Source: Branchinecta lynchi
Lineage: Eukaryota > Arthropoda > Branchiopoda > Anostraca > Branchinectidae
Assembly (NCBI GenBank): GCA_023053575.1
Contig: JAKZAP010000013.1
Span: forward strand, 22,871,070-22,935,069
Reading direction: 5' to 3'
DNA: 64,000 nucleotides
In this document: piece by piece, positions 24,585 through 34,733 of the stretch
Numbering within the stretch: position 1 is the stretch's first letter
Layout: each line of letters opens with the position of its first letter
Made by a program: the position numbers and the translations under genes
The notes under the pieces: generated by a model
What the model saw: only the letters and a program-made list of their open reading frames with translations
Told to the model about the DNA's origin: nothing
The model's database searches: none

Positions 24585-24650
24585 GACAGCCTGACGAGGA
24601 CCCTTGCCAAGAAGGGCCGAAATATCGCTGATGAAGAATCATAGCTGACG
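24585..24650 (+). ncRNA. Putative hammerhead ribozyme, family 1
   Basis: Plus strand: GACAGC, CTGACGA (24591-24597), a stem II hairpin, GAAA (24619-24622), TATCGCTGATGAAGAATC, ATA|GCTGACG with cleavage predicted after 24643. It has the same core and stem I as the opposite-strand copy 150 bases upstream. Transcription in either direction would therefore yield one active-sense core and one antisense core within the same hairpin RNA. Confidence 0.6.
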
Positions 24651-24883
24651 TATCCGTTGTAAACATTGTTTGAATAAACGTTTTATGTGATATTTGTATA
24701 TTCTTTTGGATTTGTGGTTCCTCTATGCTTGAAATATTTATCGACTACAAAGGTAAGCCACTGCCGAAAAATAAAATAAAAATGGCAGATTCCTTGCAAG
24801 ACGTATCTGAACATCACTTTCCTGCTTTCTACAGGCATAACATTTCCTTCCAAGCTTATCATCTTTCTGTGGACACTATAATC

Positions 24884-25495
24884 CTAAAGCTTTGGATAAT
24901 TTGTACAGTACCTTCTGCGCTCCTTGTATACTATTTCGTTCTGGTATCACTCATGTTCTGCGAAAGAAGGAGATTAAAAGATGAGATCTTGTTATTTTAA
25001 ATATGCAAAGCAACTGCTCCACTTGTCGAAATTATGCCATAGCCATACATTGACGGAGAGGTTCAAAATCCAAGATGCAAGGGCAAGCCCGTATCCAGGA
25101 ATGTTTTTTTGGGGGGGGGTGCCTTTCGGGGGGGGGGGGAGTCACCTGCTGGTCGGACAAAAAATTACAAAAATCACATAGACAAGAGGGAAAAGCCTAT
25201 GCAAATCGTTATTTTTGTAGGTTTCGGGGGGGCGGGGGTCAACCCCCTACCCCCCCCCCCCTGGATACGGCCTTTTGCAAGGGTTAACCTTCCGATATTT
25301 CCTCGTTGCTATAAAAAAATCATAGACAACAGGGCCCAACCAGCGCACAAGGTTATTCACTGCTTCCTGGCCGAAGATTGAAAATTAAGTGTCTTTTTCT
25401 GTGTGTTTCTGTGTTTTATTTATTTTCTTTTATTTACTCCACTTTTTCAAAATGCGGGTTATAAATAAATTACTTGCTTACTTACTTTAACTCTT
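24884..25495 (+). pseudogene. LINE 3' fragment, copy 1, interrupted by a MITE
   Basis: Starts CTATAATCCTAAAGCTTTGG and runs through a frame with SCYFKYAKQLLHLSKLCHSH and DNRAQPAHKVIHCFLAED. A 3' UTR follows with AAAATGCGGGTTATAAATAA and a TTACTTGCTTACTTACTT tail. The copy at 35808-36215 has the same start, frame and tail, so the pair defines a discrete element of about 410 bases. Here it is split by a 192-base insertion at 25084-25275. The encoded segment resembles LINE ORF2 C-termini. No catalytic motifs. Confidence 0.65.
25084..25275. mobile_element. hAT-type MITE nested in the LINE, 8-bp target duplication
   Basis: The flanking octamer TGCAAGGG occurs at 25076-25083 and 25276-25283. The termini are CAAGCCCGTATCCAGG and CCTGGATACGGCCTTT, inverted with two mismatches over 16 bases. 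The homologous LINE copy at 35808-36215 lacks the insertion and serves as an empty site. The interior is dominated by G-runs and C-runs (25111-25139, 25227-25261). Partial relatives occur at 8045-8105 and 31560-31617. Three plus-strand open frames cross it and reflect its base composition only. Confidence 0.88.
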
Positions 25496-25700
25496 GAAAT
25501 GCGGGGGTCTCTGTTGAAATTCAAATTCTCCGCATCTGGGTAAATTTTGGGATGTGATGCAAGCAGCGCACCCTCCGAACGTTATTACTAGAGCCAAGGG
25601 TGAAAAAATACAAAATCTCTTAGATGTGCCAAAATATATCAGTGTATTCGAATATCTGCAGATGTAAAAATAAGCTGCCTTTCAGTTAATGATCAGGCTG
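25485..25700 (+). repeat. Dispersed repeat shared with 16545-16760
   Basis: Immediately follows the TTAC tail of the LINE fragment. It has the same order of words as 16545-16760 (TGTTGAAATTCAAATTCTC, CCGAACGTTATTACTAGA). Non-coding and unclassified. Confidence 0.55.
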
Positions 25701-27099
25701 CTGGAAGCGTGAGTGAGCAGGTGAAGTCCAAGGATGAAAACGCTGACTGGGCAAAAGAGCTCTGCTTTTGAGTAGTGCGGTAGCAGCAGTAACAAAGCAA
25801 TTCTTTGAACAACCCTTTGCAGACAGATAATCTATTGTATCTGAAAAGGGTTCTAATTGTTCATCAGACTTTTACGCATGCATCTTTTCGAGGGAATGTC
25901 TGCGTCATGATGTTCAATTTATTTCGAACTGGTGTAGCGCGACGGGTGGCCAAGTAGGCAAATTTCATTTTCTGTATATGTTATCTAGTAATGAGATTGT
26001 CGCTGGAATAGAAACACTAATTGTACAGAGTGGAAGAGGTGATTCATCGTCAAACGAATGCCCTTCCCAACGTGTGGGTTCATCTTCCGCCTTTTCCAGA
26101 CGAAGCTGAGCTCTACTCTCGGCGGGATACGAAGCGTCAAGGGTACGCAGGGGTATTCCCCTGGATCAGACAGGCTTACAAATTTCTTAGACGGGCTATG
26201 GTATACCCACTCTTTAATGACCACAAATTCAAGCCTTACCCATTTCAGCGCTCCAAACGGATGAGTCTCTATTGGTCTCCTCGCGTCATTATCAGCATCC
26301 ATCACACAGAAATAGTATAACATCAAGACTTTAATGAACGTAGAAAGCCTTCACTTTTTAAACTGAAGGGTAGTGCAAAACGCTCACAGGTTTCACACTT
26401 TGTTTGCTGAATGAATACTAAAAATAATAATAAATTTATTTCTTACCCACAAATTCCAGAGGAAAAACAAGTGGAGTACAATAAAGAAAAAGAAAGGAAG
26501 AAAACACTACAATAATTATACATACAAAAACACTAGCACATAAACAGGGGGGTAAGGGTGAAAACCGAGAATATGCTGAGCCCCACAGCTTCCTGTGTAG
26601 CATTAGTACATTATAAAACAAATATATTAGCATTGTGATAGTTTAACCTTTAGTAGTTTAACCAGTTTAATCATACACAAAAAGCATGGTTTCAATGGTC
26701 AAGTAATGGTTGGAACTTGTTACTAACATTTCTGTACAGTGATCCCAGCTGGCCGTCACTAAATATAAATAAATAAACAATATAGCCCAAGCGGCCATTC
26801 TGCGAACCGATAGAAAACGTTTCAATTGGTTGAGAAAATCGCTTTCAATCACACCAGAAGACACCATGTAAGATTAAAGAACATTTTCGATTCTGAAACT
26901 TCCTGAGAGAAATGTCCACAGCGATTCGTCCCCCCAAAATATCTGCACACGACAATCATCCCACGGCAAAAGGTCTCAATGACACATCGTCCATTATATT
27001 AAATAGCATCAAATATACTACACAATTATATATTATATATTGTCTGTCTCAGGCGTTGATGTTCGTGCTATAACTGAACAACGCTTGGTGACAGATGTC
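25701..27099. other. No gene recognised; LINE tail near 26755-26800
   Basis: Overlapping open frames on both strands at 25985-26326 (99 and 113 codons) show no recognisable motif and neither has a convincing start. GCTGGCCGTCACTAAATAT followed by AAATAAATAAAC (26752-26778) looks like a plus-strand LINE 3' end of the 23745-24153 type. AAATTTATTTCTTACCCACA near 26433 may be another, on the minus strand. The rest is unassigned. Confidence 0.35.
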
Positions 27100-27370
27100 C
27101 TGATGGAGAGAAGATGAAGATAGTGGGGTCACATGGTGCAGATGGCTGAGGGCAGACTTCCCAACGACGCTTGGTGCTGGAAACCTTCTGGCCTGCGTGC
27201 AAAGGGTAGGCAGCGCTCCACATTTGGCAGAAACCTGGCGAAGGAAGCCAAGTCAGGTCGGACCACGATGACCGAACTGTAGAATGCTGACCAAGGAGGT
27301 CACCTGGAGGTCAGAAGTTGTCGCCTTATGCCCCACCAGGCGCGGGAAGACCTAAGTCTAAGTAAGTGAT
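27100..27370 (+). pseudogene. LINE 3' end: ORF2 C-terminal relic
   Basis: The plus-strand frame from about 27123 reads WGHMVQMAEGRLPNDAWCW then KGRQRSTFGRNLAKEAK. It matches the widespread LINE C-terminal pattern WGH..RM...RLP...L.W.P.G.R..GRP..TW...V..... One in-frame stop (TAG) interrupts it before a second readable part ending ARED, and CTAAGTCTAAGTAAGTGA forms the 3' tail. Truncated and inactive. A related segment is at 50155-50412. Confidence 0.72.
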
Positions 27371-27429
27371 TGAGAACAATAAATATATTGAAAATTATAT
27401 ATTACATCCGACGGGTGGTTCCCCAAAAT

Positions 27430-28570
27430 CACCACGATCTTTTTGCCCACTCTCACAATGCCCACGCTCAGAATGCCCACGGTTCAAAATGTCCACGACT
27501 CAAAATGCCAACAATCCAAAATGGTCGCAGGGGAGGCTAATACGGTCTTGGCTCAAAATGCCGACGGCTGAAACTGTACACAGGCGGCCAAAATCACAAA
27601 AAATCAACGAAGAAACTAACGAAAATGGGGTTTGTAAAGGCCAACGAATAAACTGAAATAAAAGGAGAATATTCCGGGAGGACAACCGCCTCCCTTCTTC
27701 AGCGCAGATCGAAAATGTCGAGGAAAAATGCCAAAACGAGGATGAAGATCAGCAACCAAGATACCAAAACAAAGCAGAAAACCAACAAAAAAACGAAAAA
27801 TAAAACAGGAAGAATTGAAAGCCTAAAATAAAGACAAAGACAGCGAGCCCCTCGCCAATAGCTGCGAGTGACAATTATGGCTGTTCTCACCTGGTACTAG
27901 CGAGTGACTAGCTAGTACCGGGACATTATCTTGGCCAAAATCCTCCGTGGTAAAAGGAATACGAGATTATAACACCACGGAACCACGGAAAAGGTTGACT
28001 AACTGCAAGTTCTACCTTTCCACCCAAAGCTTGGAATCAGCATTACAATGATGGACCAGGAACCACGTTCGGGCCTGGCATCGAGTGCTCAACAGACGAA
28101 TTACATCACGACCACGTTTATTTCTGGGAGAAGTTCAGGCCATTCAAGACGAGATGGAACCGGGTCTGCTCCACATCGGTGCTGGAGCCGACTTCAGACG
28201 CAGAGCTGAAGAATGATCCGAAAAGACCAGCAAGTTAAAGCTCTTGAAGAAAAGTTCCAAGGGGTTCCTAATCAGTCAGAAGGCTTCCTCAAGAAAGCAC
28301 AGCGCTTTTGTGGCATCTAACCACGAGGCAATACACATGTTCCTTGTAAATATTTTACGAGCATTATACCAGTTCAAAGTACGATAATCGTCATTCTGGT
28401 CTCTCACGTTGCTCAATCACCACTAATTCAAGTTTACTACGGACTGAACACCTCAAATAAGCCAATCCTGGGCATTTTGATTTGTTGGCATTTTTAGTGG
28501 GCATTTTGAGTCGTGAACATTGTGATTGTGGGCATTTTGAGTGTTAGCATATCCGATGGCGTCGTCATCA
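27430..28570. mobile_element. Element bounded by inverted ATGCCCAC short repeats
   Basis: Bases 27440-27570 contain six degenerate units of about 18 bases (CTCAAAATGCCCACG). Bases 28462-28560 contain the complementary units (GTGGGCATTTTGAGTC). The opposed arrangement over about 1.1 kb suggests a DNA transposon with subterminal repeats. Inside is a copy of the 17620 repeat (27594-27870). The remaining interior (27900-28450) has no frame I recognise. Borders and target duplication are not defined. Confidence 0.5.
27594..27870. repeat. Dispersed repeat with hammerhead-like hairpin, copy 2
   Basis: Same orientation as 17620-17800 and more complete, running on to AGCCTAAAATAAAGACAAAG and CAGCGAGCCCCTCGCC. 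The minus-strand motif CTGAAGA (27702-27696) and GGGAGG/CCTCCC hairpin are kept, but GAAA is replaced by GGAAT. This copy would be expected to be inactive if the motif is a ribozyme. Confidence 0.6.
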
Positions 28571-29289
28571 ACGAATGACGAAGACAAACAGAGATCAAAT
28601 TTCTGGACCAGGGTCCAGACGGACGTGCTATTTTCTTCTACACCATCCACGCAGGGAAGACAGGTAAACGGATCCAATATTTGAATCAGAGCGGTAAAAC
28701 GGTCTCAGAGCTCATTTCCTGGCTTTTTGGGTTGCAGAAGTAGAAAAAAGAAGAAGATACAACTAATTCTGAATGTTGTCGGTTTAAATTCAGAGATCAA
28801 TTAGAGCAAAACAGCATGTATAAGTATGTTACAGGAACCCTAATTGACCCCTAATTGTAGTCTGTGCATTATACCCAAGCTGCTACAGAGCCCACTCAAA
28901 TCTCACGTCCCCTAGGGATTTTCAGTTGTTTGTCGAACATGCGGCTTTTTGAGTCATAGACCGAAACTTTATCGAACTCGACCACGTAATCAAACACATA
29001 ATAGCCAGCCCTCCACACGCCATCTAGTGAACAAAGAAACAACTTTACACGATAGAAGAGGTCTGTTAGATGGCCACTTCCAAATTTTACAGCTACAGGA
29101 CCCGGAACCGAGGGACACTAGGATTAACTGGTAAAAAAATTGAGTTCAGGCTTACCTAACCCCCGTTACGAGGACTCTAGGGTTCGAAAAAGGACGAACA
29201 AGTGCTGCGAATACTCCTAACCGCCATTTTAATATCTGGTCGCTGAAGTGAATATGAGCCGTCAAACTGAAAGCAGAAATATCTATAAC
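28571..29289. other. No gene recognised
   Basis: No credible coding frame, since the frame at 28949-29134 is short and motif-free. No repeat match was found within the window. Confidence 0.35.
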
Positions 29290-29602
29290 AATAAATATTC
29301 CTTGAGCCCAAGCTGACTTTGAAACATTTATTCAAATAATCCATACAACGGATACGTCAGCTACGATGCTTTAGCAGCTATATTTTGGCCCGTCTTGGCA
29401 AGGGTCCTCGTCAGGCAGTCAATCTTCGGGGTCAACGTTGGGGAAGAAAACAAACCTGCAATAAACAACTGAAGCTTATACTGACTATAAATATCTTATT
29501 CGGGCAAATTACTTTTAAATACCACTAGAAAGTGGTATTAAATATCGCACATGAAACATCGCTGCAAAAGTATCGTAGCTGACGTATCCGTTCTATCGTT
29601 CT
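29290..29602 (-). mobile_element. Decayed ribozyme-bearing repeat
   Basis: The left arm TTGAGCCCAAGCTGACTTTG, ACGGATACGTCAGCTACGAT and, on the minus strand, CTGACGA (29414-29408) with its stem II are present. GAAA is changed to AAAA, so the core is probably dead. The right end (29548-29590) keeps GAAACATCGCTGCAAAAGT and ATCGTAGCTGACGTATCCGT on the plus strand without an upstream core. The interior shares ACTATAAATATC and AAATTACTTTTAAATAC with 21420-21460. Confidence 0.6.
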
Positions 29603-30054
29603 ATGCACTATGTCACAATACCTATAACCTTGTAGATAGAGTGAAGGGTTGTCTGCGGGTGTTTCATATTCTCCCTGTTACCATAGAAGAGGTATAGACT
29701 CAATGATAACCTCTCTGACAAACAATCGATTGCAAGATACTGGAGATACTCATAACGATACTGATGATGATGATGATTTATTGATCCACCAAAATTGATG
29801 ATAATAAGATAAATAACTATATAAATACACAAATCAAACAAACATTAGACCGAACTCTAATCCATTGGAACGACTAAAATAAACAACAACGCATGAAAAT
29901 GGCGAAGGCAGATTAAACACCACTGTGTTTAATCTTTTGTTTAATGTGTGTTTAATGTTTAATTTTTACTACTACTACAAAAATTGCTGTTTCATTTTTT
30001 GTTCGCAAGCTAAAAGCGACTGATATATCGATTTTGCTTACCGCCACAAACAAC
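29603..30054. other. No gene; GATGAT microsatellite
   Basis: A short GATGATGATGATGAT stretch lies at about 29761-29775. The word TGTTTAATGTGTGTTTAATG is duplicated near 29930-29960. Otherwise unassigned AT-rich sequence. Confidence 0.4.
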
Positions 30055-31337
30055 AAGACCAAAGGTTTCTAGGGGATAACAAAGTTTGATATTCGATACA
30101 TACAATTCGGTTTCGTCTTCGCCAGATCCAGTCTTCGCCATTCCTTGAATATTTTTACTGTTAAAATTTAGAAACAGATTAAGGCTACATAGCTAATAGT
30201 CTGAGAAAACCAGATTTAGGCATCGATTCAGAATGTGTGTTTACAGACATATCTTTTTTGACGAAATGATCGAAACTGCCTGCCTTGTTTCTGCCAAATT
30301 TTCTGTTTCAGCCGAATTCCGGTCGAAATGCTTGCCCGGCAAAAAAGAATAAAGCTCAAAAACGAATTTAGCATATCCTCCTTACCCCTATATCGAACAC
30401 CTAATCAACTTCAAATAACTTTAACTTATAACACATTTTCCGGTTTCAGTCGGATTCCGGGCGAACAACTTGTCCGGGTAGAAAGCGATTTTCACATAAT
30501 TGTTAATCATGTTTCCTTACACCTTAAACGAACATCTAATAAAATTCAAATATAACTTTACTTTTAACAAACTTTCAGGTTTCAGCCGGATTCAGGGCGA
30601 ACTACTTGTCCGGCCAGAAAATGGTTTTCATTTTTTTTTTAATTGCAGCGTAGCACCTTTTTCGTTCTTTCTGTCCAATATGATTTGGCCAGGTGACTAC
30701 GCTTCCACTATCCCTCGGTGACGCCAACAGTCCTAACATCTAATATTTTAAATTATTTTGTTTTTTTTTCAATGACCGACCTATATATTTAGCGTCACCT
30801 ACACTTTCCTCTATCTCTACATTAATATTTTAAATTCTTTCTTATTCCCTCTTTTAACCATTATTTCTCATTTTACCATTTTAAACACATATGGTTTTCA
30901 TAACCGGGGTTTTCATAATAACGGTTTTCATAACCGTATTCAGCGGGTCTTCTTACCCACTAATCGTTAGCTGTTTAGCTCATTAGCTCATTTAGTCTCA
31001 TTAGCTGTTTAAAAATATTTTCTTTTACCCTTAATATTTTCTTTTACCTTAATTAGCTGATCAAGAAAAAAACCCGAAAATCACGGTTTTCTATTTCTTT
31101 CGTAAGGAATGGTCAGCTTGGCTTCAAACCTTATATTTCTTTTACCCTTATTTTGAAACCCCACCCCTAAATGTAGGGCTACAGAACCCATCTACGAAGT
31201 CGATCTTTTGACCCAAGGAACACTCACACTAAGTTTCATCAAAATATCCAATTCCCTTCGAGAGTTATCGTCCTGACAGACGGACGGACTACTTTTTCGA
31301 TGTCACAGGTATCCCTCCACTTACGTTTTGGGATCCC
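30055..31337 (+). mobile_element. Composite minisatellite-bearing element, copy 1
   Basis: Layout: a unique head (GTCTTCGCCAGATCCAGTC, CTGAGAAAACCAGATTTAGG), then three tandem units of about 140 bases starting near 30296, 30437 and 30577 (TTTTCCGGTTTCAGTCGGAT, CGAACAACTTGTCCGG). A conserved tail follows (CCCATCTACGAAGTCGATC, AAGTTTCATCAAAATATC, GAGAGTTATCG, ACGGACGGAC) and ends TACGTTTTGGGATCCC. An extra block of about 200 bases lies at 30735-30960. Other copies are at 38395, 43765 and 53470. Non-coding. Confidence 0.75.
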
Positions 31338-31789
31338 AGAAAGCAGCAAAAGATACAGCGTTGTGTAGTAAAAAATCGGCTTACTCGCTACATAATTTTC
31401 CGTACTCCAGTTCAGCGCTCCAACTGAATAGTCAATCAATCAATCAATCAATTTTATTTCAGCTTACGCCATAAAGTATCTGTATCTGAAAGCATCTGAA
31501 AGTTACCCGTTCTCTCATTGTCAATACTATAGTATCGTACCTATAGGGACACTTAGAGCTGGTTTTATGTTGGGGAGGGGGTTGAACCACTACCCCCCCC
31601 CCCCTGGATACGGCCCTGGCTGGTACAATCTGGATCCACAAGCTAATGGGCAGAAAATAATTCCTTTCACGTGTTCCAAAGACAATGCAAAATATCCTAA
31701 AAATGTTCAATAAAAATATCCACTGCTCGGGAAGCAGATTACAGAAGTTCTACTTCTCAACTTATGAATCTATTTACCATTATGAATGA
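31338..31789. other. CAAT-repeat LINE tail and G/C-run repeat fragment
   Basis: ATCAATCAATCAATCAATC at 31434-31452 resembles a minus-strand LINE tail. Bases 31560-31617 (GGGGAGGGGGTTGAACC, then a C-run and CCTGGATACGGCCCTGG) are a partial copy of the hAT-type MITE at 25084-25275, with one terminus recognisable. No gene. Confidence 0.5.
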
Positions 31790-32200
31790 ATGAAATGCTT
31801 TTATTCCGCCAAACTGACGAAAGAAGAAAAAGGTAAAAGGTATTTACAATACGTACATATAAGTTCTTGCTTGGTATACATACCTCTGTGGGCCAGAAAC
31901 CGGCGCCTGGTTTCCCTGTATGGGATCACAGATCCGATCGAAGCCATCGCGGAACGGAGATTGCGGTTTGAGAAGTCGTTAGATTCGACGAATAGCTTGT
32001 TCAGCGCCTTTCTGTAAATCATTACCTGAAGTTGCTAAGTGTGTTTCTTTCTGCAGTTATTCTGATCAGAAGGTGTTTTGTCTATGTTTGTATCTGCTTT
32101 TTCTTCTGTTTCTTTTCTTTTTTTTCTTTATATTTACTCCGTGTTTACACCGTGTGTGTATTTCGAGTGATTAATTTATTGATTGATTGATTGATAAAGT
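31790..32200 (+). pseudogene. LINE 3' end: ORF2 C-terminal relic with TTGA tail
   Basis: The plus-strand frame 31790-32017 encodes PLWARNRRLVSLYGITDPIE and AIAERRLRFEKSL. This fits the LINE C-terminal pattern LP.W.RN..LV..YGI.DP and aligns with 14028-14366. The element continues through a T-rich 3' UTR and ends TTATTGATTGATTGATTGAT (32177-32196). It is truncated, and no upstream reverse-transcriptase region is visible. Confidence 0.68.
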
Positions 32201-34136
32201 TTTCTAATCCCAGTACACATCATTCGTAACACTCAAAATAAAACAACTGATTCACAAATAAACATTAAAAAGTACGAAACATCAAAGAAATATTTGGGGA
32301 TAAATACTGCTAACTTCCTATTTATAGGAACTAGTCCAACTAACTCAACCGGAATATGGCTAATTCCCTACACTCGAGATGATATGGTATTCAGTAGTTT
32401 ATTTGGTATTCCCTAGTTCCTGATCTTGTGTCGTTGTTTCCTTATGTCGTTGTTTTACTCTGTCAACTCATCCAAATAAACAAAACCCCGCAAAGACAAG
32501 CTTCAAGTGGCGGAAAGGAGCCAGACCGACAACTTGTCCATTATGTCACGCTAATCAACCCAATACGGGCTTAATTTTAGATTAAAACAATTGTCCAGCC
32601 AAATAAGTCGCGTATAATATCCGGAAAATTCATCCTCTTCCTCTACAGCAGCTAAAGGACGCCAATTTGATCCTGACCTTCGCTTAATTCGATCATCCCG
32701 TCAAGTAAACGTGCTCTTTGTCCATACTGCTGATTTGTTTTGTTTCAGAGTTCTTGCCCCTGAAGTATTTGTGAAGGAAGGTTGAAACTGAAGCGATCCA
32801 ATGATTCCGGTGTCTTTAGAAGACAAAAGACTGTGTGGCCTAGGCTACTGTTCAGTTTGTCATTTTTACTGTTGTAAGGGTTCTCGTGACTAAGCCACAA
32901 AAACTCGGAAATGGTAGTGTACCTAGTGCAAGTGACGAGGTAACAATACTCAGGGTCACTACCCCACGGGTTACGTATTACCAGATCTACAGTTTTTTAA
33001 GTCAAATGGGAACCTTCTTCTCAGTACGATACTTGAAAATAAAACATGATACAACACAAATTTGTTTCTTGTCTTCGTACCGCAACACTGACCAAGGAAT
33101 GAAGTGCCTTATAGCAGTGCAATGGTACATCTGTCCGTCTGTCTATGTGCCAGTCTGTCTGTCTCTTCTGTCTATTCCCAGTTAGAAGTTAAGTCTAAAT
33201 TTGTCCCAACTAGAAATCAACCACTGGAGGAGCATAACAGATCTATCTTTCGACGTGCGAAATAAGGTAATTAATTAAGGCACAACTCTTACTAGAAATT
33301 ATCTTTTCCCTACGAAACAGATCAGAAAAAAAGATTTTCGAAAACACCATTACGTTCCACCTGAAAGTAGCCATTTTCTTGCTACAGCTTGTCGACTCTA
33401 TCCAGCCTTCCTGCTCTTCGATGTGGTAACTGAGCGCAAAACGTTTGAAAACTATACGAGCCGTGGTTCAAAAGTTGTAAAACTAAGCAAATAAAAAAGA
33501 AGCCAAAAAGAGAAGATTATCATATCCTTATAGGAGAAAGAGTTGTATTTTATATCGATTAAAAAACCCAATCCATGTCATAAAAAAACATGCTAATTTT
33601 CTTTCTAAAATTCCTCGAATCCATCACAACCTCGCTGAGGCTGTAGCTGATGGTTGAGTTGTTACGCATACATTTTTTTTTTTTTTGATATTTGCTTGTT
33701 GATCTGTTTTATGCGATACGGCCCTGTTATGTAATAGTAGTCGTTTTATATTTTTGGCCAGTAATGTATGTGTTTACTATGTTTTTTACTCTGCGATTTC
33801 TGGAGGAAATAAATTATTTGAATTGAATTGAAGTTAGCGGGACATTTAAGATTCTGGCAACTTTGCGTTGTCTGACGGGCAAAACTCGGCACAGCCGAAA
33901 AAGTGCTAAAAATTCGTAGGCACTAAACGAAACAATGGAGAAACCTGGGAATTTTAGAAGCTTATACTTCCACAAGTGAGCTAGGTATATTATAAAAGGC
34001 GGAATAAGCAAGAGGGGTCCTTTAAGGTAATTTATGTTGATTTTTATTTGTGCTGTTTTTCCGTTTCTCCTTTTACTATACTGTCGCCTTGTGCATTTGG
34101 TGGGTCATAAATTAGTTATTATGTATGTAAAACAAT
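32201..34136. other. No gene recognised; LINE-like tail at 33790-33835
   Basis: The longest frame (32886-33185, 99 codons) has no motif. GGAGGAAATAAATTATTTG then AATTGAATTGAAG near 33802-33831 has the look of a plus-strand LINE 3' end with a TTGAA tail. A T-run is at about 33671-33685. Otherwise unassigned. Confidence 0.35.
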
Positions 34137-34733
34137 GTGGATTCCCCGGATGTTGGGGAGAGGGATTTGGACCACAGTCTCCAGAACAAGGTATCCGTGA
34201 ATTGGTTCGACGAATACTTCAAGATCAGGAAATTCAGTCATGGCACGAGGAAAAGGGCCAGGCAGAATCGTTGCGTTTTTACGCCAAGGCAAATGATTGC
34301 TAGGGTGTCCCATAAGGAGCTTGTGTTATTTATGGCTTTCAGAGGGGATGGTCTACCTCTTGGTAAAAGAAGAAAATATTTGGGTAAAGCTAGGGTCAAA
34401 ACTGGTCCTTACTCTTGCCCTATGTGTAGATGCGATAATGAAAGTATGAGTCATTTTGTGGGGGAGTGTGAGGAACTGAATGGTTTGAGACAAGAGTTGT
34501 TTGGAGTGAGAGCGTGTGGGTGTGAGTGGATAATTGAGAGAATGAAAGAGAAAAATTTCCAGGCTATTCAACTGTTTGGAAGGTTCTCTGGATAGGGTTT
34601 GTACGCAGTATATCCCTGTAAATTTAAATATTGGCATGGTGTTATTGTTTTTATATCTTTTTTCTTTTGTTGTTTTGGTGCGATGGCCCCTGCTGTCTTT
34701 TATGCAGTACATATCTATCTATCTATGCGTGGG
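34137..34733 (+). pseudogene. LINE 3' end: frameshifted ORF2 C-terminus with zinc knuckle
   Basis: The frame 34137-34595 ends with CPMCRCDNESMSHFVGECEE, a C-x2-C-x8-H-x4-C knuckle typical of non-LTR ORF2 C-termini (Cys94, Cys97, His106, Cys111 of this frame). The preceding segment is readable in another frame (34137-34303: RILQDQEIQSWHEEKGQAES, then LRFYAKAND), so at least one frameshift separates them. The 3' UTR has GATGGCCCCTGCTGTCTTTT and ends in an ATCTATCTATCTATG tail near 34712-34726. It is 5'-truncated. The related minus-strand relic is at 15738-16052. Confidence 0.75.

Larger units (their letters stand above)
24339..24683. mobile_element. Long palindrome with two intact hammerhead cores
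   Basis: A near-perfect inverted repeat of about 345 bases. The outer arms (AAACATTTATTCAAACAATG and complement) enclose TACAACGGATACGTCAGCTA, a minus-strand ribozyme core (24438-24376), the word GTTGAACTTCG and its complement, and a plus-strand ribozyme core (24585-24650). The centre contains ACCAACAGGTTTACAGG duplications (24478-24552). There is no open frame. It is the cleanest copy of the family; a longer relative is at 52434-52895. Confidence 0.8.

Noticed and set aside
25075..25381. Gly/Pro-rich open frames
   Set aside because: They translate G-runs and C-runs of the nested MITE.
25985..26326. Overlapping 113- and 99-codon frames on opposite strands
   Set aside because: No domain, signal peptide or splice context supports either, and both could be chance frames.
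31801..32022. 73-codon minus-strand frame
   Set aside because: The plus strand of the same bases reads as a LINE C-terminus and continues into a TTGA tail, so the minus frame is a shadow.
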